From Glycomyces niveus (GTDB lineage: Bacteria; Actinomycetota; Actinomycetes; Mycobacteriales; Micromonosporaceae): 64,000 bases of DNA. The position numbers and the translations under genes were made by a program. The notes beneath the pieces were generated by a model that saw nothing but the letters and a program-made list of their open reading frames with translations, did not search any database and had not been told where the DNA came from. Positions 16,721 to 26,955 of the stretch are shown here, in pieces. How positions within the stretch are numbered: position 1 is the first letter of the stretch; each line of letters starts with the position of its first letter. The stretch lies in NCBI RefSeq assembly GCF_017592475.1, contig NZ_JAGFNP010000001.1, positions 299,546 to 363,545 of the forward strand, given 5' to 3'.

Positions 16721-16736
16721 TGTCGTAATTACAACA
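16721..16736. promoter_or_regulatory. Near-perfect palindrome upstream of SsgA-like gene
   Basis: TGTCGTAATTACAACA has an eight-base perfect core GTAATTAC and TGT/ACA ends, broken by one mismatched pair. It lies in an unusually AT-rich stretch of the 400-base spacer (16502-16901) between the divergent SsgA-like and O-methyltransferase genes, and looks like a GntR- or TetR-type operator. The remainder of the spacer holds no coding signal that I can support. Confidence 0.5.
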
Positions 16737-16783
16737 ACGTCCTTCACCCTTTAGCGGTACTATTCCCGACCCTCAGTCCCGGT

Positions 16784-16806
16784 AGTCGCAAATCGGTGTT
16801 GCGACT
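16784..16806. promoter_or_regulatory. Inverted repeat AGTCGCAA/TTGCGACT
   Basis: Perfect eight-base arms separated by seven bases, with a third half-site TTGCGATT at 16810. It lies about 100 bases upstream of the O-methyltransferase start and just ahead of TAGCGT (about 16858), a plausible -10. Confidence 0.5.
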
Positions 16807-16901
16807 CGGTTGCGATTCCGCGGAATTATCGACGTGAATCGGGCGGCACGGCGGTGATAGCGTTTGACCGACGTTCTCGGACTCCTCGGAAGGGGCGAAC
16901 C

Positions 16902-17570
16902 ATGGGCCAGGCGCAATGGACCGAAGTCGACGCGTTCCTCTCATCGCTGCTCGTCGGCGAGGACGACGCCCTCACCGAGGCCACGGCCGCGGGCCGGCGG
17001 GCCGGCCTGCCGCCGATCTCGGTGTCGCCCGCCCAGGGCAAGCTGCTATACCTGCTCGCGAAGACGCTCGGCGCGAAGCGGGTGCTCGAGATCGGGACGC
17101 TCGGCGGTTACAGCGCGATCTGGATGGCGCGGGCGCTGCCGAAGGACGGGCACCTGGTGAGCCTCGAGTACAGCCCGCGGCACGCCGAGGTCGCGAGCGG
17201 CAACATCGCGCGCGCCGGGCTCGTGGGAGTCGTCGAGATCCGCGTCGGGGCCGCGGCCGACAACCTGCCGAAGCTGGCCGCCGAGGGCGGGGAGCCGTTC
17301 GACATGGTCTTCATCGACGCGGACAAGGGCGGCTATCCCGACTACCTCGACTGGTCGCTGCAGCTGACGCGGCCGGGCGGACTCATCGTGGCCGACAACG
17401 TGGTCCGCGGCGGCGCCGTCGCCGACGGGCTCAGCCGCGACGCGAACGTCCAAGGCGTACGGTCCTATCTGGAGAAGGTGGCGGCCGACCCGCGCCTCGA
17501 AGGCACCGTCATGCAGACCGTGGGCGTGAAGGGCTACGACGGCCTCTCGATCGCCCGCGTCGTCGCCTAG
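16902..17570 (+). CDS. SAM-dependent O-methyltransferase, COMT-like class
   Basis: 222-residue cation-dependent O-methyltransferase (caffeoyl-CoA OMT-like) methylating a catechol hydroxyl. Signature residues: SAM motif VLEIGTLGGYSAIWMA (~62-77), acidic loop LVSLEYSPRHAEVA, metal-binding FIDADKGGYPDYLDW (~143-157) and DNVVRGG (~176-182). The start at 16902 has AAGGGG six bases upstream. The natural substrate is unknown; neighbours give no pathway. Confidence 0.9.
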   Translation: MGQAQWTEVDAFLSSLLVGEDDALTEATAAGRRAGLPPISVSPAQGKLLYLLAKTLGAKRVLEIGTLGGYSAIWMARALPKDGHLVSLEYSPRHAEVASGNIARAGLVGVVEIRVGAAADNLPKLAAEGGEPFDMVFIDADKGGYPDYLDWSLQLTRPGGLIVADNVVRGGAVADGLSRDANVQGVRSYLEKVAADPRLEGTVMQTVGVKGYDGLSIARVVA

Positions 17571-17590
17571 CGGTCGCTGGAACCGCCACT

Positions 17591-17703
17591 CTTTCGAGTG
17601 ACACGGCGCCGGCGAGGCCCGGTTTCCGTCGTACCCGGGCGGGACGCTGGGCCTACAGTATTCTCCCCTCAAGTGGTGGGTGGGGGGTGGAGGGTGGGAG
17701 TCA
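17591..17703 (+). repeat. Interspersed repeat A (copy 2), with G-quadruplex tract
   Basis: Diverged second copy of the segment at 10497-10601, sharing CTTTC, GAGTGACACGGCGCCGG, GGGCCTAC, CTCCCCTC and the run GGGTGGGGGGTGGAGGGTGGG (about 17678-17698). It fills the space between two convergent genes and ends at the stop of the SDR gene. Confidence 0.5.
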
Positions 17704-18504
17704 GCGGCGCTGGTAGTCGGCGAAGCGGCGCAGGACCAGGCCGATGAGGCGGGTCATGAGCCGGCGCGGGCGCCGCGGCAGCAGGTGCGCCTCGGGCCAG
17801 TTCTTCCAGTCGGGCACCACGTACCCCCTGTCGCGGTCGAGGGCCTTGAGCGACTGCCGCACGATCGCCTCTGGGTCGGCCAGGAGCCACCCGAGGCGGC
17901 CCTCGTCGTACTTGATGCCGTTGGCGATCGGGAAGTCGGTGTCCACCGGCCCCGGGCAGACGGCGAGCACCTTCACGCCCGAGCCTTTGACCTCCACCCA
18001 CAGCCCGAGGCTGTAGTTCACGACGAACGCCTTCGTCGCCGCGTACAGCGCCATGTACGGCTGCGGCTGGAACCCGGCCATCGAGGCGACGTTCACGACC
18101 GCCCCCGACCCGCGCGCGACCATGCCCGGCAGGAACCGCTGGACCAGGTCCGCGACCGCGACGACGTTCACCATCGCAACGTCGCGGTTGTAGTCCGCGC
18201 CGATCTCCGCGTCCCGGCCGAACGTGCCGATGCCGGCGTTGTTGACCAGCACTTCGACGGTGATGCCCGCGCCCGCCACGGCCTCGGCGATCCGCTCGGC
18301 GGCGCCCGGCGCCGCGAGGTCCTGCACCGCCACCCGCGCCTTGACGCCGTGCGCCGCGCGCAGCTCGGCCGCGAGCGCCTCCAGCTTCTCCTCCGAACGC
18401 GCCACGAGGACCACGTGGTGCCCGCGGGCCGCCAGCTGCCGCGCGAAGGCCGCGCCGAGCCCCGCGGAAGCGCCCGTGACCAGCGCCCACGTCCCCTCGC
18501 CCAT
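17701..18504 (-). CDS. Short-chain dehydrogenase/reductase
   Basis: 267-residue NAD(P)-dependent oxidoreductase of the classical SDR type. It shows the cofactor motif TGASAGLGAAFARQL (~11-25), NNAGIGTFG (~89-97), catalytic Ser in VNVASMAGFQ and YMALYAATKAF for Tyr/Lys. Arg18-type residues (RGHHVVLVARSE) suggest NADPH preference. The basic C-terminus (LLPRRPRRLMTRLIGLVLRR) resembles acyl- or steroid-handling SDRs that lie at membranes. The start at 18504 has AAGGGG six bases before it. The substrate is unknown. Confidence 0.88.
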   Translation of the reverse strand: MGEGTWALVTGASAGLGAAFARQLAARGHHVVLVARSEEKLEALAAELRAAHGVKARVAVQDLAAPGAAERIAEAVAGAGITVEVLVNNAGIGTFGRDAEIGADYNRDVAMVNVVAVADLVQRFLPGMVARGSGAVVNVASMAGFQPQPYMALYAATKAFVVNYSLGLWVEVKGSGVKVLAVCPGPVDTDFPIANGIKYDEGRLGWLLADPEAIVRQSLKALDRDRGYVVPDWKNWPEAHLLPRRPRRLMTRLIGLVLRRFADYQRR

Positions 18505-18626
18505 GCCGGTCCCCTTCAGCGGTAGTCGATCAGCAGGCACCAGCCTAGCGAGGGGCGCACTGCGGGCGGCGACACCGCAGGCAGCGGCGCCGGGAGCGAA
18601 TCGGGGGCGGGTACTCTTGCCGCACC

Positions 18627-19931
18627 ATGTCGATCCCGGCCAATCCCATCACGCGGCGACTGGCCCTTCCGGGCTGGTCGGTCCTGCGGTTCAGCCTCAC
18701 GCTCGTCGCCGGCGCCCTGCTGGCCGCCGCGGTCGTCACGGGCGCGCTCGTGGTCTTCTGGATCGGCATCCCCGTCGCCGTGTTCGTGCTCCTCGCCATC
18801 CGCGTCTGGGCCAACACCCAGCGGCGCGTGATCGGCGAGCAGCTGGGCGTCCACATCCCCGCCCCGTACCGGCCGCGCCCGAAGACCCGCTTCGACCAGC
18901 AGGCCCTGTGGCTCGTGCGCGAGGCCGCGACCTGGCGGGACTTCGCGTGGCTGGCGATCGACGCCACCCTCGGGTTCATCGTGAACCTGCTGTACCTCGG
19001 CGTCTTCAGCATCGCCGTCTACTACCTGGTGCAGCCGCTGCTGCTCGCGACGGTCTTCCACCGCGCGCCGAGCCCGTTCGTGAACGACTTCGGGTTCTAC
19101 GACTTCGACACGCCCGCGAAGACGCTCATGCTCGTGCCGGTCGCGCTCGCGTGCGGGGTGGCGTGGTGGCGCTGGGGCGAGCTGCTGCTGCGCTGGTACG
19201 CGCACCTGGGCGTGCTGCTGCTGGGGCCGACCGCGAAGGCGCTGCTCACCGAGCAGGTCTCGGAGCTGCGTCAGTCCCGCGACCAGACCGCCGACCACGC
19301 CGCCGCCGAACTGCGGCGGATCGAGCGGGACCTGCACGACGGCGCGCAGGCGCGCATCGCGGCGCTGAGCCTCACCCTAGGGATGGCCGAGGAGCTGCTG
19401 AGCCGGAACCGGCCCGAGCAGGCCGCCGCGCTCGTCGGGGAGGCCCGGCAAGCGTGCTCCGACGCGCTGGAGGAGATCCGGCAGCTGGTGCGCGGCATCC
19501 ACCCGCCGGTACTGGCCGACCGGGGCTTCACCGGTGCGCTGCAGGCGATGGCGCTCGACCACCCGCTCCCGGTGTCCGTTGTGGACCGTCTGGTGGACAA
19601 GCTGCCGGCGCCGCTGGAGGCCGCCGCGTACTTCGCGACGAACGAGGTCCTGACCAACATCACGAAGCACGCCGAGGCGACCCAGGTGCAGGTCGTCGTC
19701 AACCGCGAGCGGGACCGGGTGGTGATCGAGGTCCGCGACGACGGGATCGGCGGCGCCGCGTTCGCCACCGGCGGGGGCCTCGACGGGGTGCGGCGGCGCC
19801 TCGCCGCGTTCGACGGGACGGTCGAGGTCGACAGCCCCGAGGGCGGCCCCACGGTCGTCACCATGAACCTCCCCGCCGCCGTCGTCGAGCTCGGCAGCGC
19901 CCATAATGCGGCCAGGCCCGCTCCGGACTGA
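18627..19931 (+). CDS. Sensor histidine kinase, NarL-partner type
   Basis: 434 residues. Two N-terminal membrane helices (about 20-60) and two more (~115-145, ~170-195) form a sensor domain of the type common in actinomycete kinases. A dimerisation/phospho-acceptor domain follows with RIERDLHDGAQARIAALSL (His about 238), then a HATPase_c domain (NEVLTNITKHAEA, DDGIGG, GGGLDGVRRRL). It phosphorylates the LuxR-type regulator encoded 141 bases downstream. No Shine-Dalgarno is visible; TACTCT nine bases before ATG suggests a very short leader. The signal sensed is unknown. Confidence 0.92.
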   Translation: MSIPANPITRRLALPGWSVLRFSLTLVAGALLAAAVVTGALVVFWIGIPVAVFVLLAIRVWANTQRRVIGEQLGVHIPAPYRPRPKTRFDQQALWLVREAATWRDFAWLAIDATLGFIVNLLYLGVFSIAVYYLVQPLLLATVFHRAPSPFVNDFGFYDFDTPAKTLMLVPVALACGVAWWRWGELLLRWYAHLGVLLLGPTAKALLTEQVSELRQSRDQTADHAAAELRRIERDLHDGAQARIAALSLTLGMAEELLSRNRPEQAAALVGEARQACSDALEEIRQLVRGIHPPVLADRGFTGALQAMALDHPLPVSVVDRLVDKLPAPLEAAAYFATNEVLTNITKHAEATQVQVVVNRERDRVVIEVRDDGIGGAAFATGGGLDGVRRRLAAFDGTVEVDSPEGGPTVVTMNLPAAVVELGSAHNAARPAPD

Positions 19932-19975
19932 CGCCGGTCCGGGACGCGCCGCCGGGCGCAGTGGTATGTCACCGG

Positions 19976-20039
19976 TGCCATGTCACATGGCACTGATGAC
20001 ACGAGCAAGGGACCGCCGCCGATGCCATGTCACATGGCA
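19976..20039. repeat. Two perfect TGCCATGTCACATGGCA palindromes
   Basis: Identical 17-base palindromes (eight-base arms, single central C) at 19976-19992 and 20023-20039, 47 bases apart, in the spacer between kinase and response regulator. The second ends 33 bases before the regulator start. Related copies lie at 24206, 24269 and, degraded, at 26956-27018. Confidence 0.75.
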
Positions 20040-20072
20040 CCGAGCGCCAGCCGAACCGACAAGAGGTGCCAG

Positions 20073-20714
20073 ATGGACGTCGTCCTCGCCGAAGACCACT
20101 CGCTGCTCCGCGACGGCCTGACCCGGATGCTCGAGGCCCACGACTTCCATGTGGTCGAGGCGGTCGACAACGGCCCCGCGCTCGCCGCGGCCCTCCTCAA
20201 GCACCGGCCCGACGTGGCCGTGGTCGACATCCGCCTCCCCCCGACCTTCACCGACGAGGGCCTGCGCGCCGCGATCGAGGCCCGCCGCCACATCCCGGCC
20301 CTGCCGATCCTCGTGCTCTCCCAGTACGTCGAGCAGCTGTACGCCCGCGAACTCCTCGGGGACCGCCGCGGCGGCGTCGGGTACCTCCTCAAGGACCGCG
20401 TCTCGAACGTCGCCGAGTTCATCGAGGCCCTGCGCCGCGTCGCCGCCGGCGGCACCGCCATGGACCCCGAGGTCGTGGCCCGCCTCCTCGGCAAGCAGCA
20501 GAATCGGCTCGACGCGCTCACCCCTCGCGAGCTCGAGGTCCTGGCCCTCATGGCCGAGGGCCGCACCAACGCCGCGATCGCCGCGAGCCTGTTCATCACC
20601 GAGAAGGCCGTGGGCAAGCACTCCGCGAACGTGTTCCGCAAGCTCGGCCTGGGCCAGTCCGAGGACGACAACCGGCGCGTCCTCGCCGTCCTCGCCTACC
20701 TCGAAGGGAACTGA
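20073..20714 (+). CDS. Response regulator, NarL/LuxR family
   Basis: 213 residues. Receiver domain ~1-115 with acidic pocket AEDHS and phospho-acceptor Asp in VAVVDIRLPP (~50), Ser/Lys switch residues VLSQY and LLKDR. Linker, then LuxR-type helix-turn-helix at ~150-205 (LTPRELEVLALMAEGRTNAAIAASL, EKAVGKHSANVFRKLGL). The start at 20073 has GAGG six bases before. It pairs with the preceding histidine kinase. Two palindromes in its leader are candidate binding sites, though similar copies far away suggest another protein may use them. Confidence 0.93.
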   Translation: MDVVLAEDHSLLRDGLTRMLEAHDFHVVEAVDNGPALAAALLKHRPDVAVVDIRLPPTFTDEGLRAAIEARRHIPALPILVLSQYVEQLYARELLGDRRGGVGYLLKDRVSNVAEFIEALRRVAAGGTAMDPEVVARLLGKQQNRLDALTPRELEVLALMAEGRTNAAIAASLFITEKAVGKHSANVFRKLGLGQSEDDNRRVLAVLAYLEGN

Positions 20715-20755
20715 TCCGGCGGCGTCAGCCCTGGTCACGGACGTGCTCGCCGACC

Positions 20756-20798
20756 GATCAGGATTCGAGAAGCACGCGTCGGAGGCTCCCTCTAGAGT
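20756..20798 (+). promoter_or_regulatory. Conserved promoter (GATCAGGAWTCGAGAAGC) of UvrA-like gene
   Basis: GATCAGGATTCGAGAAGC (20756-20773), 19 bases, then TAGAGT (20793-20798), seven bases, then ATG. The same arrangement occurs before the VOC genes at 23752 and 52298. The -10 position implies a leaderless transcript starting at or next to the ATG. Confidence 0.8.
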
Positions 20799-20805
20799 GG
20801 CGTCC

Positions 20806-23178
<2,373 letters not shown>

Positions 23179-23204
23179 CCGGTTCCCCACGCGCAGATCG
23201 AGAC

Positions 23205-23237
23205 GGCACGCCCGCGGCCCCGCGCCGCGGGCGTGCC
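23205..23237 (+). terminator. Terminator of UvrA-like gene
   Basis: GGCACGCCCGCGG pairs perfectly with CCGCGGGCGTGCC (13 bp, seven-base loop); no long T-tract follows. Confidence 0.75.
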
Positions 23238-23297
23238 GCCTCCTTACGGGGAGCGCCGTCCCTGGCCGAGGGCCGGCAGCGATGGCAAAATGGGGCG

Positions 23298-23741
23298 GTG
23301 ACCAGCCGACCGACCTCCGAGCAGCGCCTGCGCGACCTCGCGCTGTTGCGCCGCGTGCGCGACCGCATCGACCGCGAGTACACCGAACCGCTCAACGTCG
23401 AAGCCCTCGCCCACGGCGTCCACATGTCGGCCGGGCACCTCAGCCGCGAGTTCAAGGCCGCGTACGGCGAATCGGTGTACTCGTACCTCATGACCCGGCG
23501 GATCGAACGCGCGATGTCCTTGCTGCGCATGGGGGAGATGAGCGTGACCGAGGTGTGCTTCGCGGTCGGCTCCTCCTCGCTCGGCACGTTCAGCACGCGA
23601 TTCACGGAGCTCGTCGGCATGCCTCCGAGCGTCTACAAGGAGAAGGCGGCCGACGCGACCGAGGGCATCCCCGCGTGCGTCTCCAAGCAGATCAGCAGAC
23701 CGATCAGGAATCGAGAAGCACCCGGTACCGCCAAGAAATAG
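23298..23741 (+). CDS. AraC-family transcriptional regulator, single-domain
   Basis: 147 residues made almost only of the AraC DNA-binding domain: two helix-turn-helices at ~22-70 (NVEALAHGVHMSAGHLSREF, KAAYGESVYSYLMTRRI) and ~70-115 (MSVTEVCFAVGSSSLGTFST, RFTELVGMPPSVYKE). No ligand domain is present. The start is GTG at 23298, with CAAAAT six bases upstream and a nearby G-run. The C-terminal codons ISRPIRNREAPGTAKK are dictated by the promoter of the next gene, which lies inside this gene; the stop TAG is part of that promoter's -10. It probably regulates the three genes carrying the shared motif. Confidence 0.88.
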   Translation: MTSRPTSEQRLRDLALLRRVRDRIDREYTEPLNVEALAHGVHMSAGHLSREFKAAYGESVYSYLMTRRIERAMSLLRMGEMSVTEVCFAVGSSSLGTFSTRFTELVGMPPSVYKEKAADATEGIPACVSKQISRPIRNREAPGTAKK

Positions 23742-23744
23742 AGT
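23702..23744 (+). promoter_or_regulatory. Conserved promoter of VOC gene, embedded in AraC gene end
   Basis: GATCAGGAATCGAGAAGC at 23702-23719, 19 bases, TAGAGT at 23739-23744, then seven bases to ATG. It overlaps the last 14 codons of the AraC-type gene. Confidence 0.8.
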
Positions 23745-23751
23745 TGGCCGC

Positions 23752-24156
23752 ATGGATATCAACATCTACCAGGCCTATCTGCCGCAGAACGACCCTGAAG
23801 CCGCGCTCGGGTTCTACCGGGACGTGCTCGGATTCGAAGTCCGGAACGACGTCGGCTACGAGGGGATGCGCTGGATCACCGTCGGCCCCGTCGGCCAGCC
23901 GGACGTCTCCATCGTGCTGCACCCGCCGGCCGCCGACCCCGGCATCACCGACGAAGAGCGGGCGACCATCGCAGAGATGATGGCCAAGGGCACCTACGCC
24001 TCCATCAACCTCTCGACCCCCGACCTCGACGAGGTCTTCGCGAAGCTCCAGGAGACCGCCGAGGTCGTCCAGGAACCTACTGACCAGCCATACGGCATCC
24101 GCGACTGCGCCTTCCGCGATCCCGCCGGCAACATGGTCCGCATCAAGCAGCAGTAA
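23752..24156 (+). CDS. VOC/glyoxalase-superfamily protein
   Basis: 134 residues forming one vicinal-oxygen-chelate fold: INIYQAYLPQNDPEAALGFYRDVLGFEVR at the N-terminus and RDCAFRDPAGNMVRIKQ at the end. Candidate metal ligands are the C-terminal half's Asp/Asn region and His in SIVLHPP. Members include glyoxalases, dioxygenases and antibiotic-binding proteins; the activity here is unknown. It follows the AraC-like regulator by 10 bases with its own leaderless promoter, an arrangement seen again at 52298. Confidence 0.88.
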   Translation: MDINIYQAYLPQNDPEAALGFYRDVLGFEVRNDVGYEGMRWITVGPVGQPDVSIVLHPPAADPGITDEERATIAEMMAKGTYASINLSTPDLDEVFAKLQETAEVVQEPTDQPYGIRDCAFRDPAGNMVRIKQQ

Positions 24157-24205
24157 CTCGCACCGCACCGCACTGCGCCCGGCCGCATCCTTCGGCCGGG
24201 CGCGG

Positions 24206-24285
24206 TGGCATGTCACATGGCACATCGAGCCCTCTGGCAGGCCGCGGCGCAATCAGTCCGGGGCGCAGTGCCATGTGACATGCCA
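24206..24285. repeat. Two further copies of the CATGTSACATG palindrome
   Basis: TGGCATGTCACATGGCA at 24206-24222 and TGCCATGTGACATGCCA at 24269-24285, each with one change from the perfect palindrome at 19976, 63 bases apart. A degraded copy (CCATGCTGTGTGACATTCCA) lies at about 24321. They fill the 223-base spacer between the VOC gene and the MFS gene. Confidence 0.7.
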
Positions 24286-24346
24286 CCTGCTCTCGTCGGG
24301 GAGTCGAACTCGGCTCAGAGCCATGCTGTGTGACATTCCATAGAGG

Positions 24347-24371
24347 TTCACTGACACAAGACGTCAGTGAA
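24347..24371 (+). promoter_or_regulatory. Perfect nine-base inverted repeat upstream of MFS gene
   Basis: TTCACTGAC and GTCAGTGAA are separated by seven bases, ending nine bases before the first ATG of the transporter gene. This spacing suits a dimeric repressor at the promoter; which protein binds is unknown. Confidence 0.6.
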
Positions 24372-24379
24372 CTTCGTGC

Positions 24380-25630
24380 ATGCTCCAGCGCATGACCATC
24401 ACCGCGTCCGCCGCACCGCCCGCACCGTCCCTGCCGCGCCCCGGCCGCGCCGAACGGCTCCTCCTGCCCGCCACCTTCATCACCAGCCTCGGGAACGGCA
24501 TCCAACTCGTCGCCGCCGCCGTCCTCGTCTTCACCACCGGCCACAGCGCTCTCGCCGTCGGCTGGCTGTACATCCTCGTCTCCATCCCGCCCGCCCTCCT
24601 CTCCCTCTGGTTCGGCGGCATCGCCGACCGCTTCGACCGCCGCACCCTCTGCCTCATCGCCGATCTCGCCAGCGCCGCAGCCGCACTCGTCCTGCCACTG
24701 TGGATGCTCGTGGGCGGCGATTCCGGTCCCGTCGCCTATGGCACCGCGTTCGCTCTCGCCCTGCTCGCCGCCATGTTCATGCCCGCGAGCAACGCGCTCA
24801 TCAAGGAACGCGTCCACCCCGCCCGTGTCGCCCGCTTCAGCTCCCACTACGAGATGGCGCTCCAGCTCGGCACGCTCCTGGCCGCCTCGATCGGCGGCTT
24901 CCTCATCCACTTCGTCGGCACCGCACCGCTGTTCGTGTTCAACGGCGCGACGTTCCTCGCCTCCGCGCTCGCCATGTGGGCGCTGCGCCGCGCGCCCCGC
25001 TCGACTGATGCTGGCGAAACACAAGCCGAGTTGAACGAAGTGGACGGTTCGCCTCTGCTGCGGCTCGGCTTCCTCTACGCGGTCTGCCAGGTCATGACGA
25101 TGGTCAGCAACACGACCCTGATCGTGCTCGTCTACGAGGGCTTCGGGCGCGGCGCAGGCGTGTACGGGCTCGTGGACGCGCTGGCCGGGCTCGGGTTCTG
25201 CATCGCGGCGGCGCTGTACCCCAAGGTGATCGGCCGGTTCGGAGAGTTCCGGACGGCGGCGGTCGGCGGGATCGTGTGCGCGCTGTGCTCGTTCGTGTTC
25301 CCGATCCATCTGGCGGCGCTGCTGATCTGCATTCCGCCTGCGGCGTTCATGATCGGGCTGTCGCGGGTGGGGATGCGGTCGCTGCTGCTGGCGGCGGTGC
25401 CCGAGCGGCGGGCCGGGCGGATGTTCGGCGCGATCAACGCGGTCGGGCTGGGCCTGTCGGCGGCGATGACGGTCCTCGTGGCGTGGATCGCCGACACCAC
25501 GCATATCCGCTACGGGTTCTACCTGCTCGGCGCGGTCTGCGCGGCGGCGTTCGTGGTGACGGCGGTGACCTTGCGGGGCAGGGTGAGCGGTGTGGCTCCG
25601 GTCCCCGGGGTCGGGGGTGTCGCGTCGTGA
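24380..25630 (+). CDS. MFS transporter (MdtH/enterobactin-exporter-like)
   Basis: 416 residues with 12 predicted membrane helices. Motifs: FITSLGNGIQLVAAAVLVF in helix 1, WFGGIADRFDRRTLCLIADL (loop 2-3 motif A, ~67-86), and the equivalent loop in the second half. The family mostly exports siderophores, drugs or metabolites. The start may be ATG 24380 or 24392; neither has a Shine-Dalgarno. An inverted repeat lies directly upstream. The substrate is unknown. Confidence 0.88.
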   Translation: MLQRMTITASAAPPAPSLPRPGRAERLLLPATFITSLGNGIQLVAAAVLVFTTGHSALAVGWLYILVSIPPALLSLWFGGIADRFDRRTLCLIADLASAAAALVLPLWMLVGGDSGPVAYGTAFALALLAAMFMPASNALIKERVHPARVARFSSHYEMALQLGTLLAASIGGFLIHFVGTAPLFVFNGATFLASALAMWALRRAPRSTDAGETQAELNEVDGSPLLRLGFLYAVCQVMTMVSNTTLIVLVYEGFGRGAGVYGLVDALAGLGFCIAAALYPKVIGRFGEFRTAAVGGIVCALCSFVFPIHLAALLICIPPAAFMIGLSRVGMRSLLLAAVPERRAGRMFGAINAVGLGLSAAMTVLVAWIADTTHIRYGFYLLGAVCAAAFVVTAVTLRGRVSGVAPVPGVGGVAS

Positions 25631-25711
25631 GCGCCCCCGAATCAACGATCGCACAGTGGTCTGACATGCCAAGGCGCTCAGCGCCGCCCGCGCGTGGCGG
25701 CGCCGGGCTGC

Positions 25712-25800
25712 GCGCGTAGGGCGTGCCCCCTTCCCACCCGCATCCGCCTTCCGACCAACCGAAAAGGACCACCTTCTCATGCGGGTCCGACATTGAGTTG
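25712..25800. repeat. Interspersed repeat B, copy 1
   Basis: From GCGCGTAGGGCGTGCCCC through TTCCCACCCGCATCCGCC, TTCCGACCAACCGAAAAGG to CTCATG, 66 of about 69 positions match the copy at 28919-28987; similarity continues weakly to CGACATTGAG. It occupies most of the spacer between the MFS gene and the WYL regulator (25631-25852), which has no gene. Confidence 0.8.
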
Positions 25801-25852
25801 TCTTCGCATTCGTGGGGATGGTGGAGGCGCGGCGGTTCGGCGGCTTGTTCGT

Positions 25853-26818
25853 TCAGGTGTGGAGGGCAGCCGCTTCGGTGGCGAGTTCGCGTATGAGCGT
25901 GCGCAGGGTCGCGGGTTCGAGGACTTCGACGCCGCCGAGGCGGAGGAGTTCTCCGGCGGCGTGGGCGTGGGTCTCGATGGGGATGGTCGCGACCGTCCAG
26001 CCGTCCGGCTCGACCGTGCCTTCGGCGATGGCCGCCACGGAGTCCGCGTCGAGGTTGTCCGGGGCCTTCGCCACCGCGTCCGGCGAGAGCCGCACCAGTG
26101 CCTCGCCCTGGTAGCGGCGGGCGTCGAAGTCGTCGAGCTGCCGCGCCCACCACGCCGCGAGGTCGAAGTCGTCGGGGCGTTCGAAGGTCTTGTCGGTCTT
26201 CTTGGCCGCCAGCAGGTTCGTGACCTTGTACATCCGCGCCGGCCCGTCTTCGACCGTCGCGACCAGGTACCACTGGCCGCCTTTGAGGACCAGGCCGAGC
26301 GGGCAGAGTTCGCGCTCAACTTCTTTGGGCTCGGCCCAGCGCGAGTAGCGCACCTGCAGTCGACGCCGCTCCCAGGCGGCGTTCGCGGCGAGGGCCAGGA
26401 ACGGGACCGGTTCGGCGCGGCGGAACCAGCCGACGACGTCGAGGTGGAAGAGCCGCTTGGCCTCCTCGGCGCGCTCCCGCTGGGCCTGCGGCATCGCGGC
26501 CGAGAGCTTGAGTTCGAGCGCGGCGAGCTCGGTCTGGAGCCCGAGGTCGACCGCCGCCGCCGGGACGCCCGACAGCGCGAGGGCTTCCGCTTCGCCCTCG
26601 GTGAGCCCGGTCAGCTTTGTCCGATAGCCGTCAAGGAGCCGGTAGCCGCCCGCGTGGCCGCTCTCGCCGTAGATCGGGATCCCGGCGGCGGCAAGGGCTT
26701 CGGCGTCGCGGTAGACCGTGCGGACCGAGACGCCGAGTTCCCTGGCCAGGCGCTCGGCGGTCATGCCCCCGCGCTGTTGCAGCAGGAGCAGCATCGAGAC
26801 GAGACGGCCGGCGCGCAT
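25853..26818 (-). CDS. WYL-domain transcriptional regulator
   Basis: 321 residues. N-terminal HTH_11-type winged helix (~1-60: LVSMLLLLQQRGGMTAERLA, ELGVSVRTVYRDAEALAAAG) and a WYL ligand-sensing domain (~140-215; QVRYSRWAEPKEVERELCPLGL, GGQWYLVATVED), then a WCX dimerisation tail. Such proteins repress or activate in response to small molecules or nucleic acids. The ATG at 26818 is chosen because GATACT lies seven bases upstream, fitting a leaderless start. Its target is unknown; the adjacent MFS gene is a candidate. Confidence 0.9.
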   Translation of the reverse strand: MRAGRLVSMLLLLQQRGGMTAERLARELGVSVRTVYRDAEALAAAGIPIYGESGHAGGYRLLDGYRTKLTGLTEGEAEALALSGVPAAAVDLGLQTELAALELKLSAAMPQAQRERAEEAKRLFHLDVVGWFRRAEPVPFLALAANAAWERRRLQVRYSRWAEPKEVERELCPLGLVLKGGQWYLVATVEDGPARMYKVTNLLAAKKTDKTFERPDDFDLAAWWARQLDDFDARRYQGEALVRLSPDAVAKAPDNLDADSVAAIAEGTVEPDGWTVATIPIETHAHAAGELLRLGGVEVLEPATLRTLIRELATEAAALHT

Positions 26819-26955
26819 GCCGACCAGTATCCACGGTTCCGGCGGCGGCGCGCCGGTTGCACATGGCAAGGGCGCGGGGGCGATTCGGCTGAATCGGGAC
26901 GTACCGATCGAGCGGAACTTAGCGTCCCCCTACGGCGGCCGAACGCGCGTGACGG

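Noticed and set aside
24143-25780. 545-codon minus-strand frame opposite the second MFS gene
   Set aside because: Low-complexity Arg/Asp/Glu/Gln product; the plus-strand transporter has clear helices and family motifs.
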